Below, piece after piece: positions 55,155-64,000 of a DNA stretch of 64,000 nucleotides. Numbering within the stretch: position 1 is the first letter of the stretch; each line of letters starts with the position of its first letter. This DNA is from Hyphomicrobiales bacterium (GTDB lineage Bacteria; Pseudomonadota; Alphaproteobacteria; Rhizobiales; Rhizobiaceae). A program made the position numbers and the translations under genes. The stretch covers positions 248,001-312,000 of the forward strand of contig UEGR01000011.1 of the NCBI GenBank assembly GCA_900465685.1, read 5' to 3'. The notes beneath the pieces are model-generated. The model was not told where the DNA came from. It searched no databases and saw nothing but the letters and a program-made list of their open reading frames with translations.

Positions 55155-56144
55155 TCACTCAAAGGAAAGAAGACGGTCAAGCTCCGACAATGGGCGAGCA
55201 CCGGCCAGCAAGGCGCGGGCTTCTTCCTCGTCGCGCTTCATCTGCTCGATCAGCGGGTCCAGCCCGTCGAATTTCACTTCGCCGCGCAGAAAGCCGAAGA
55301 ACGAAACACAGGCAACTTCGCCGTAAAGATCGCCGGAAAAATCGAACAGGAAGGTTTCGAGAAGCGGCGAGCCATCGCTATCCACCGTCGGGCGGCGGCC
55401 AAAACTGGCAACACCGTCATGCAGGCTGCCATCCTGCCTGCGGAAACGAACGGCATAAATGCCGTGTTTCAGGCTGGTCTGGGCGCTGACCTTCATATTG
55501 GCGGTGGGGAAGCCGAGCGTGCGCCCTAGCTTCTTGCCGTGAATGACCTCGCCGCAGACGGCATAGCGATAGCCAAGCAGTCCTGCCGCTCCGGCAACAT
55601 CGCCATCGCACAACAGATTGCGAACGCGTGTGGACGAAACGAGATTATTGCCTTCATCGGTGAAAGCATCCACCAGCGTCACGTGGAAACCAGCGCCCTC
55701 GCCTGCCTGCAGGAGAAATTCCGGCGTGCCGCGTCGACCCTTGCCGAAGTGAAAGTCGTAGCCGGTCACGACGCGGCTGGCATGAAGCTTTTCGACCAGA
55801 ATATGCTGCACGAAGTCTTCCGCCGACCGGCTGGAGAATTCGGCAGTAAAAGGCTGCTCGACAACCGCGTGAAAGCCCATGTGCCGCAGGATCGATGCCT
55901 TTTCACGCGCGTCGGTAAGCCGGTCGATCGGCTCGTCCGGCTTGAAGAAACTGCGCGGATGCGGCTCGAATGTCAGCACGACTGCAGGCAGGTTTTCCTT
56001 GGCCGCGATTTCCAGCGCCCGCTCAAGCACGGCCTGATGTCCGCGATGAACACCATCAAAATTGCCGATGGCCACCACGCAATTGCGCAGACGCTCCGGC
56101 AAGGCGTCGGTTCCCGAAAGGCGTTGGAAATCAGAATTCGTCAT
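55155..56144 (-). CDS. ribF: Bifunctional riboflavin kinase / FAD synthetase
   Basis: A 329-residue enzyme. The N-terminal FMN adenylyltransferase has the GNFDGVHRGHQAVL motif (HxGH) near residue 27 and a GTPEFLLQAG segment. The C-terminal riboflavin kinase domain includes RTLGFPTANM and PTVDSDGSPLLETFLFDF. It makes FMN and FAD from riboflavin and ATP. ATG at 56144. Confidence 0.96.
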   Translation of the reverse strand: MTNSDFQRLSGTDALPERLRNCVVAIGNFDGVHRGHQAVLERALEIAAKENLPAVVLTFEPHPRSFFKPDEPIDRLTDAREKASILRHMGFHAVVEQPFTAEFSSRSAEDFVQHILVEKLHASRVVTGYDFHFGKGRRGTPEFLLQAGEGAGFHVTLVDAFTDEGNNLVSSTRVRNLLCDGDVAGAAGLLGYRYAVCGEVIHGKKLGRTLGFPTANMKVSAQTSLKHGIYAVRFRRQDGSLHDGVASFGRRPTVDSDGSPLLETFLFDFSGDLYGEVACVSFFGFLRGEVKFDGLDPLIEQMKRDEEEARALLAGARPLSELDRLLSFE

Positions 56145-56211
56145 GGTGTGCCTGAGTCTTGACTTGCTTCAGTCCGGGCTTGTTCGATCATTCCCGCATT
56201 GTACGAAATTA

Positions 56212-57060
56212 TCAGACGAGTGCGTAAAGCTCCGCCACCGGACGATGCCCGTGCTTCTCCAGAAACGCTTCCATCTTTGCAAGATCGACGGTTCCGTTAT
56301 CCGCATAATCGGCAGCATGCACGCCGCCAGAAATGTAGAGCACATCGAGACCGAAACCGGCAGCGCCCTTCACATCGGTCAGCACACCATCACCAATGCC
56401 GAGAATGCGGCTCTTGTCGACAGGGCCGCCGCGAACTTCCTCGGCGGCATGCAGCGCGGCCTCATAAATCGGGCGATGCGGCTTTCCGGCGATCAGCGTG
56501 CGACCGCCCAACTGGCTGTAATCACGCGCAAGAGCGCCCGCACACCAGACAAGACGTGGACCGCGCTCGACCATGATGTCGGGATTGGCACAGATGAAAG
56601 GCAGATTGCGCGAACGCAGACGCTGAAGCAGGTCGGCGTAATCGGCGGGCGTTTCCACATCGTCATCGGCAAGGCCGGTGCAGACGACGCCATCGGCCTC
56701 GAATTCTTCCACCAGCTCCACACCCAGCCCGTCATAGATCGACAATTCGTTTTCGCGACCGATATGCAGAACCTTGCGCGGACCTTCAACGATCAGATCG
56801 CGGGTCACGTCGCCGGAGGTGACGATGCGGTCATAGGTATCCGCCGGTACGCCCAGCGTTTCCAACTGCGCTTCGACACCCGGATGCGGGCGCGGAGAAT
56901 TGGTAACGAGAATGACCGTGACGCCCTTGGCGCGGGCGCGCTTCAAGGCAGCGACAGCAGCCGGATGTGCGGCGACGCCATTATGCACCACGCCCCAGAC
57001 GTCGCAGAAGAACACGTCATACTGGCCGGTCAGGTCGTCGAGGCTTGCAAGCTGCTTCAT
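56212..57060 (-). CDS. TIGR01459 family HAD-type hydrolase
   Basis: A 282-residue HAD phosphatase from the ATG at 57060, preceded by AGAGGAAG; longer reading to 57129 has no support. The first motif is DVWGVVHNG, the second VTNSPRP, the fourth GDGVLTDVKGA. Members resemble NagD/pyridoxal or sugar phosphatases and occur next to ribF, suggesting possible action on a flavin intermediate. Substrate is not known. Confidence 0.88.
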   Translation of the reverse strand: MKQLASLDDLTGQYDVFFCDVWGVVHNGVAAHPAAVAALKRARAKGVTVILVTNSPRPHPGVEAQLETLGVPADTYDRIVTSGDVTRDLIVEGPRKVLHIGRENELSIYDGLGVELVEEFEADGVVCTGLADDDVETPADYADLLQRLRSRNLPFICANPDIMVERGPRLVWCAGALARDYSQLGGRTLIAGKPHRPIYEAALHAAEEVRGGPVDKSRILGIGDGVLTDVKGAAGFGLDVLYISGGVHAADYADNGTVDLAKMEAFLEKHGHRPVAELYALV

Positions 57061-57342
57061 AGTCTTCCTCTTGATATTCCATTTTCGAGCTGGAACGCCG
57101 CCCGCATATGCAAGCCGCATGCGCTCCATCTAACGCAGCCTATCAAAACTGTCACGAGCTTTACCGCCAATAAGCCGAGAAAGCACCGCGTCCAAATACC
57201 CCATAAGAGATGACTCAATAAGCCATCGAGCAGATTCACCGATCATTTACCGCACTTCGTGACCGACTGTTAGAAAGATGCTGCTAGGAACAGCGCACAA
57301 CCTTTCAGTTTAACCAAAAACAACACAACCTTTCGGGCGGGC

Positions 57343-59247
57343 GTGGATTTGAATAATTGGAGCGGACCAGCAAGGCGGCTTTTCGTCGCCTGCATGACAG
57401 GCGTTGCGCGCAAGGCCAATTTCGGAAGCCTTTCCGAAAGAACAAACCGATTCCACAGCGATGAACGCGGCAATTTCGCCATGATGACGGCGATATTGCT
57501 GGTGCCGCTGTTGCTTGCTGGCATGGTCGCCATGGACGCCACCAATCTCATGCGCACCCGCAACAATGTGCAGGCCGCCCTCGATGCTGCAGCGCTGGCG
57601 GTCGGCAAACGCTTTTCGACCGGCGCAAGCGAAGCCGACATGCAAGACTATGGCAGCAAGGTCTTCAATGTGAACCTGACCGCACTTTCCGCAGACCGCG
57701 TCGCATTTGCCATCAAGTTTCCGCAAACATCGAACGATAACCAGCAGATCGAAGCCACGGCCAACTTCCAATATACGTCTCTGTTCGGCTCCATAGCAGC
57801 GCAACTGACCAATTCCGCAGACGAGTGGGACAACAAGCAATATGCGATGAGTTCCTTCGTGCGGCTCAAAAACACCGTCGAAGTCGCGCTTGTGCTCGAT
57901 AACTCAGGTTCCATGAATGACAATGGCGCCGGCTCGAACACGCAGCGTCTGCAACTGCTGAAAGACGCAGCAACACAGCTTGTCGACACCATGGCTGCAC
58001 AATCGGCGCTGATTACGCGCGTTGAAAAGCCAGTGCAGTTCTCGCTGGTGCCTTTCGCGGGCTCCGTCAACATCGGACCCAGCTATCTCAAAGAAACATG
58101 GATGGACCCAAGCGGAACCTCGCCAGTCAATCTCGAGAACTTCACGCTTCCGGTTAAGATCGACAGCACGCGCAGTATTGTCGAAAACCCGACAGGCAGC
58201 GGCCTTTACTTTAAGTCCGGTACAGGCTGGGGCACAGACAATAACAAGGCTTTCTCCCGCGCTGTTCTCTATGCCGATCTCGCAAAGCGTTCTACCGCCT
58301 CGTGGATTCCGTGGGCAGGATGCGTTGAGGCGCGCCCGGGCACCCTGGCGCTGGACGTGACCCCCCCATCCGTCGGCAAGCCGGAAACCCTGTTCGTGCC
58401 AATGTTTGGCCCGGCGGAATATTACGATGCCGACAAGAACGGAAACCCGACCAACCTCACGCTGAACAGCTGGTGGACAGACGACACCAGCTTGACGGGC
58501 CTGGCCCGCCAGAATGACCTCAAGAAATATTATCTGAACAATGTGCTGTCAAAGCAGTCTTCTGGTGGTGGGCCAAACTATAGTTGCACGACCACGGCCA
58601 TCACGCGACTGACCGACATCTCCACCGATGCAGGTAAGACGACGATCAAGACGGCGATCAAGGCCATGCAGCCAAATGGCGGTACGAATGTGCCCGAAGG
58701 CATGGCGTGGGGATGGCGCACACTTGTACAGGGCGCGCCGTTTACGGAAGGCCGCCCATCGACCGACCGCGGCAACGACAAGGTCGTCATTGTGCTCACC
58801 GACGGTGCCAATACCTATTACACGTACAATTCGCTTGCTGGATCGAACAGGGATAAGGCCAGCAACCTGTCCTACTATTCGGCGCATGGTTATACGAGCC
58901 GCACCACGAAGGGCTACAGCCAGACCCGTCTGTTTCAGGAAAGCGGCGTGTCTGTCTCGCAGGACAACAGCGTCTATACCAAGGCGATGAATGCCCGCTT
59001 CAACAAGCTTTGCAACAATGCGAAAGATGCCAATATCATCGTTATGACCGTTGCGGTGGACCTGAACACCAGCAAGACGGACGAGAAAGCCCAGATCGAG
59101 CTACTGAAAACCTGCTCGTCTGACTCTCGCGTCCGTCTCGACGGCGGCAAGCCTGCCAAGCTGTTCTGGAACACCACCGGTGGCAATCTGTCGGAAACGT
59201 TCCGCCAAATTGGCGATGAGCTGTCAAACCTGCGTATCTCGGGTTGA
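57343..59247 (+). CDS. TadG-like pilus assembly protein with von Willebrand A domain
   Basis: A 634-residue protein starting at a GTG preceded by GGCGGG (an ATG at 57394 is a possible alternative). The TadE/TadG-like N-terminus has the segment DERGNFAMMTAILLVPLLLAGMVAMDATNLMRTRNNVQAALDAAALAVG, with a membrane helix. A VWA domain follows with the MIDAS motif DNSGSMN near residue 187 and a T-x-G/DGANTY element. Such proteins sit in the envelope of Flp/Tad pilus systems, but no other tad genes are here, so it may act alone. Confidence 0.87.
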   Translation: MDLNNWSGPARRLFVACMTGVARKANFGSLSERTNRFHSDERGNFAMMTAILLVPLLLAGMVAMDATNLMRTRNNVQAALDAAALAVGKRFSTGASEADMQDYGSKVFNVNLTALSADRVAFAIKFPQTSNDNQQIEATANFQYTSLFGSIAAQLTNSADEWDNKQYAMSSFVRLKNTVEVALVLDNSGSMNDNGAGSNTQRLQLLKDAATQLVDTMAAQSALITRVEKPVQFSLVPFAGSVNIGPSYLKETWMDPSGTSPVNLENFTLPVKIDSTRSIVENPTGSGLYFKSGTGWGTDNNKAFSRAVLYADLAKRSTASWIPWAGCVEARPGTLALDVTPPSVGKPETLFVPMFGPAEYYDADKNGNPTNLTLNSWWTDDTSLTGLARQNDLKKYYLNNVLSKQSSGGGPNYSCTTTAITRLTDISTDAGKTTIKTAIKAMQPNGGTNVPEGMAWGWRTLVQGAPFTEGRPSTDRGNDKVVIVLTDGANTYYTYNSLAGSNRDKASNLSYYSAHGYTSRTTKGYSQTRLFQESGVSVSQDNSVYTKAMNARFNKLCNNAKDANIIVMTVAVDLNTSKTDEKAQIELLKTCSSDSRVRLDGGKPAKLFWNTTGGNLSETFRQIGDELSNLRISG

Positions 59248-59369
59248 TCCTGCAAACCAAGCCACCATATGCGGAGCGGGCCACCTGGCCCTCCGCATAT
59301 CGGACCACCTGATCCCTTCGCGAACGGTGCAAATTAACCATCATTCGCCTGTCAAATTTTTCAGGCAAT

Positions 59370-59398
59370 CTTGACATTAAAAGATCAGGCCTCTATCT
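59370..59398 (+). promoter_or_regulatory. Possible heat-shock sigma-32 promoter of groESL
   Basis: CTTGAC at 59370-59375 followed after about 15 bases by a CCTCTATCT-like box fits an RpoH promoter (CTTGAC ... CYTATnT). It ends about 10 bases before the CIRCE element, the usual arrangement. Confidence 0.45.
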
Positions 59399-59408
59399 CA
59401 GAGGCACG

Positions 59409-59435
59409 TTAGCACTCTGGAAGAGAGAGTGCTAA
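59409..59435. promoter_or_regulatory. CIRCE operator (HrcA-binding site)
   Basis: TTAGCACTC-N9-GAGTGCTAA, an exact CIRCE inverted repeat. It is in the groESL leader, 62 bp before the groES ATG. HrcA would repress the operon through it. Confidence 0.95.
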
Positions 59436-59497
59436 CAGCGCGGATCGGTTTGATCCGCATAACAGGGTTCAACGTCTATAACACCAAGGGTTATACC

Positions 59498-59794
59498 ATG
59501 GCTGATATCAAGTTCCGCCCGCTTCATGACCGCGTCGTCGTTCGTCGCGTTGAATCGGAAGCAAAGACCGCTGGCGGGATCATTATCCCAGACTCCGCTA
59601 AGGAAAAGCCGCAGGAAGGCGAAGTTGTCGCTGCTGGCGCCGGCGCTCGTGACGAAGCTGGCAAGCTGGTTCCTCTGGACGTCAAGGCTGGCGACAAGGT
59701 TCTGTTCGGCAAGTGGTCCGGCACGGAAGTCAAGATCAACGGCGAAGACCTGCTGATCATGAAGGAATCCGACATTCTCGGTATTGTCGGCTAA
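59498..59794 (+). CDS. groES: Co-chaperonin GroES
   Basis: A 98-residue GroES from the ATG at 59498 (AAGGG upstream). Family pieces: [26 protein letters not shown] (mobile loop), [27 protein letters not shown]. It forms the heptameric lid on GroEL, the next gene. Readings starting at 59429 cut into CIRCE and are wrong. Confidence 0.98.
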   Translation: MADIKFRPLHDRVVVRRVESEAKTAGGIIIPDSAKEKPQEGEVVAAGAGARDEAGKLVPLDVKAGDKVLFGKWSGTEVKINGEDLLIMKESDILGIVG

Positions 59795-59878
59795 CGCCTC
59801 CGGCTGGGTATCGTCGGCTAATTTCATTTAGCCCGGAGCGGTTTCGCTCCTACCTCAAAACCAATTCACCATACCTGA

Positions 59879-61543
<1,665 letters not shown>

Positions 61544-61571
61544 GAAGTCCATAAAGCACTACTTTAAAGAG

Positions 61572-61600
61572 AACCTCCGGCTTCGGCCGGAGGTTTTTTT
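61572..61600 (+). terminator. Terminator of groESL
   Basis: AACCTCCGGC and GCCGGAGGTT flank a TTCG loop, followed by a T run on the plus strand. It is directly after the groEL stop. Confidence 0.9.
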
Positions 61601-62061
61601 ATGTCTAAAGACCCAAAAGCCATCCTTGATTGGCGAATACTAAGCCAAACCCACAGACCAATAATGAGCCCGCGCATATGAAGGAGAGTGGTTAATCGGC
61701 ACTTTTCTCATTACGTTACGTAACTATCTGTGATTTATAAAAAATTTACCGTTTAACCCCTTTGCCGATGTTAAAATTCTATTTTAGAAAGTTCTCATTG
61801 ACTTGAGGCGACCAATCATGGTCAATCCCGGTTGACATGAGATGGACTTCCAGTTTGCCCCCGCACCCCGGAAGTCCTGTCTCAGGCAACAGGAAAGGCA
61901 GGCTTCGGCCTGCCTTTCCACTTTAAGGCGTATTTTCACAAATTTCTGGCCCGTAGATTTTCGAACGAAATTCAGCTCAAGCTTTCGCTCGACTGCTTCA
62001 GCTTGCCTCCCGCCGATTTTGCCCTATCGTTATCGCAATGTGAGAGAGGACGGAAAATCAT
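61601..62061. other. Intergenic region after groEL
   Basis: About 460 bp with no convincing protein gene; the frame 61842-62129 overlaps the next gene and is not protein-like. It contains the hairpin at 61892-61919 and a GACCA-TGGTC hairpin at about 61810. No -35/-10 pair is sure. Confidence 0.45.
61892..61919. terminator. Orphan perfect 12-bp stem-loop with TTCG loop
   Basis: GGAAAGGCAGGC and its exact complement flank TTCG. It is not at the end of a gene; no strong T run follows on plus. It may end a small RNA transcribed from about 61800, or be a stable structure in a leader. Confidence 0.5.
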
Positions 62062-62322
62062 ATGCGCAAGGAACTGCCAATCGATACTGCCCCCAAGGAT
62101 GGTCGCAAGATTACCGTCGTGTGGACTGACGAAGACGATCAGCGCAATGAATCGATTGCGCAATATCGTTCGCTCGCCCAATTGAACGCTGGCGGCGGAC
62201 AGTGGGATGAAACCGATACCGGCTGGTGGACATTCACCGACAGCAAGACCCAGCGCAAGATCGAGCCGACCGCGTGGATCTCCGAAACCGAAGGCGGTGA
62301 CGACGAAAACGAAGACAACTGA
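62062..62322 (+). CDS. Small conserved hypothetical protein
   Basis: An 86-residue acidic protein with a good ribosome site (GAGAGGACGG upstream). It has DTAPKDGRKITVVWTDEDD, a QWDETDTGWWTFTDSK core, and a Glu/Asp-rich end. The first part resembles short domains with APKDG found in many alphaproteobacterial proteins. Function unknown; cytoplasmic, probably single gene. Confidence 0.75.
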   Translation: MRKELPIDTAPKDGRKITVVWTDEDDQRNESIAQYRSLAQLNAGGGQWDETDTGWWTFTDSKTQRKIEPTAWISETEGGDDENEDN

Positions 62323-62379
62323 CCGGCGCAGAAATTCACGCTCAAATAAAGTTGAATTTCCTAATCATATTTTGTCAAA

Positions 62380-62420
62380 TAGCTCCGTAAGGAAAAGACG
62401 GAGCTACCAATTCGTTGGTA
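62380..62420. promoter_or_regulatory. Two adjacent hairpins upstream of fumC
   Basis: TAGCTCCGT (62380) pairs with ACGGAGCTA (ends 62406) over a 9-base loop; directly next to it TACCAA-TTCG-TTGGTA forms a second. They lie 58 bp before the fumC ATG. They may terminate the small gene or act in the fumC leader; no T run is seen. Confidence 0.4.
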
Positions 62421-62478
62421 GTGCTATATTCATTGCGTCAGAGCCCGATACGGGCCGAAAGCTAGCCGGAGACATGAA

Positions 62479-63870
62479 ATGACCGCCACGCGTACCGAAA
62501 CAGATACTTTCGGACCGATTGATGTTCCCGCCGACCGCTATTGGGGCGCACAGACACAGCGCTCCTTGCAGAATTTCAAGATCGGCGGCGAGCGCATGCC
62601 TCTCCCGCTCGTTCACGCGCTGGGCGTCGTCAAGCGCGCCGCAGCCGAAACCAATATAGCACTTGGCAAGCTCGACCCGGTTCTGGGTCAGGTCGTAGCC
62701 GTTGCGGCTTCCGAAGTGATCGAAGGCAAGCTTGACGATCATTTTCCGCTCGTCGTCTGGCAGACGGGTTCCGGCACACAGTCGAACATGAACGCCAATG
62801 AAGTGATCTCCAATCGCGCCATCGAACTGCTTGGCGGTGAGAAGGGTTCGAAAAAGCCGGTTCATCCGAACGACCACGTCAATATGAGCCAGTCATCCAA
62901 TGACAGCTTCCCGACGGCGATCCACATCGCCACGGCGGTTGAAGCAGTCAATCGCCTTTACCCGGCACTGGAGCATCTGACCAAGGCGCTCAAGGTCAAG
63001 GAAGAAGCCTTCAAGGACATCATCAAGATCGGCCGCACCCATACGCAGGATGCGACGCCGGTCACGCTCGGTCAGGAATTTTCCGGTTATCGTGCAGCGC
63101 TTGAATATGCGCGTCATCGCATCGAGCAGTCCCTCGCCGATGTTTTCCTGCTCGCGCAGGGCGGCACGGCAGTGGGCACTGGCCTCAATGCCCCGATCGG
63201 TTTCGACAGCGGCTTTGCTGATGCGGTCAGCGAAATCACCGGCCTGTCGTTCAAGACAGCGCCGAACAAGTTCGAAGCGCTGGCCAGCCATGGCGCAATT
63301 CTCAACTTCCATGGCAGCCTGAACGCGCTGGCGGCTGATCTGTTCAAGATCGCCAACGATATCCGCTTCCTCGGTTCCGGCCCGCGTTCGGGCCTCGGTG
63401 AACTGTCCCTGCCAGAAAATGAGCCTGGCTCGTCGATCATGCCGGGCAAGGTGAATCCGACGCAGGCGGAAGCCATGACCATGGTGGCAACGCAGGTCTT
63501 CGGTAACCAGACCACAGTGACGGTCGCCGCCAGCCAAGGCCATTTCGAGCTGAACGTGTTCAAGCCGGTCATCGCTTACAATGTCCTGCAATCGATCCGC
63601 CTGCTCAGCGATGCCATGGTTTCCTTCGCCGATCACTGCGTGGACGGAATTGAAGCCAATGAAACCCGCATCAAGGAACTTCTGGATCGTTCGCTGATGC
63701 TGGTGACCGCGCTGGCACCTGCAATCGGCTACGACGGTGCAGCAAAGATCGCCAAGACCGCGCATAAGAACGGCACAACCCTGCGCGAAGAAGCGTTGGC
63801 GAGTGGGCTGGTGAGTGCTGAAGACTACGACCGGCTCGTCCGGGCGGAGCGCATGATCGCGCCTGAGTAA
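62479..63870 (+). CDS. fumC: Fumarate hydratase class II
   Basis: A 463-residue iron-independent fumarase. The signature [11 protein letters not shown] holds the catalytic Ser; other family regions are [19 protein letters not shown] and [17 protein letters not shown]. It is a homotetramer that converts fumarate to malate in the TCA cycle. ATG at 62479; upstream hairpins are listed separately. Confidence 0.97.
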   Translation: MTATRTETDTFGPIDVPADRYWGAQTQRSLQNFKIGGERMPLPLVHALGVVKRAAAETNIALGKLDPVLGQVVAVAASEVIEGKLDDHFPLVVWQTGSGTQSNMNANEVISNRAIELLGGEKGSKKPVHPNDHVNMSQSSNDSFPTAIHIATAVEAVNRLYPALEHLTKALKVKEEAFKDIIKIGRTHTQDATPVTLGQEFSGYRAALEYARHRIEQSLADVFLLAQGGTAVGTGLNAPIGFDSGFADAVSEITGLSFKTAPNKFEALASHGAILNFHGSLNALAADLFKIANDIRFLGSGPRSGLGELSLPENEPGSSIMPGKVNPTQAEAMTMVATQVFGNQTTVTVAASQGHFELNVFKPVIAYNVLQSIRLLSDAMVSFADHCVDGIEANETRIKELLDRSLMLVTALAPAIGYDGAAKIAKTAHKNGTTLREEALASGLVSAEDYDRLVRAERMIAPE

Positions 63871-63985
63871 TCAGGCGTGCATGATCGTCTATATGCAGTG
63901 AACAAACTGTCGAGAATTATACGGCTTTTCTTGACAGTCATTAGTCGATAATTGATGGCTCAGTTCAACAGGAGATAACTCCCTC

Positions 63986-64000
63986 ATGTCTTCGATTACC
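63986..64000 (+). CDS. Start of a further gene (first five codons)
   Basis: An ATG preceded by GGAGA at 10 bases begins a frame (MSSIT) that runs out of the window. It is a plausible gene start; the product cannot be told. Confidence 0.4.

Noticed and set aside
61842-62129. 95-codon frame between groEL and the small protein gene
   Set aside because: Runs into the next gene, spans a perfect hairpin and has no ribosome site.

Overview
The window looks like an alphaproteobacterial chromosome of the order Hyphomicrobiales, most likely Brucella in the broad sense (the Ochrobactrum group). This is inferred from gene content and order: a lipid A/Kdo gene run with DUF4170 and DUF374 neighbours, DUF2093 after mutL, groESL under a CIRCE element, an iron-box of the rhizobial RirA type, and a roughly 100 bp palindromic intergenic repeat like those of Brucella. 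GC content is moderately high throughout. No tRNA, rRNA, CRISPR array, transposase or prophage gene was seen.

Layout. 1-6621: end of a peptide/nickel-type ABC uptake operon (binding protein, two permeases, a fused double ATPase) ending in a CocE/X-Pro peptidase-like hydrolase. 6707-6910: DUF4287 protein. 7010-13732 (minus): an iron or heme uptake operon with its own surface-signalling system, in transcription order sigma factor, FecR anti-sigma factor, TonB-dependent receptor, DUF454 membrane protein, TonB. The receptor carries an extra Omp25/31-like beta-barrel at its C-terminus, and a TGA-N9-TCA box lies upstream of the sigma factor. 14269-19382 (minus): AI-2E family permease and a large autotransporter. 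19686-21545: DMT and AEC transporters.

21923-29560: the most unusual region. It encodes a stand-alone carrier protein, an acyl-CoA dehydrogenase-like flavoprotein, an amino acid:[carrier protein] ligase (a class II seryl-tRNA synthetase-like enzyme without a tRNA-binding domain), a DUF1839 protein that resembles BtrH-type acyltransferases, a GH2/beta-mannosidase-like enzyme, and, facing it, a tandem alpha/beta hydrolase. Together these suggest a pathway in which an amino acid is loaded on the carrier, modified, and passed to a so far unknown acceptor.

30098-45915: MHYT-GGDEF-EAL protein, mutL, DUF2093, the minus-strand operon pmbA-like / IMPase / DUF4170 / DUF374 / waaA / lpxK (outer-membrane lipid A and Kdo assembly), a CPA2 antiporter, a patatin, and a pair of M16 peptidases of which only one keeps the zinc motif. 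46037-57060: rsmD, an RluB-type pseudouridine synthase with very long low-complexity tails, tadA, cytochrome b561, a lipoprotein, ileS, a MipA-like porin, ribF and a HAD phosphatase. 57343-64000: a TadG-like von Willebrand protein, groESL with CIRCE, a small conserved protein, fumC, and the first codons of one more gene.
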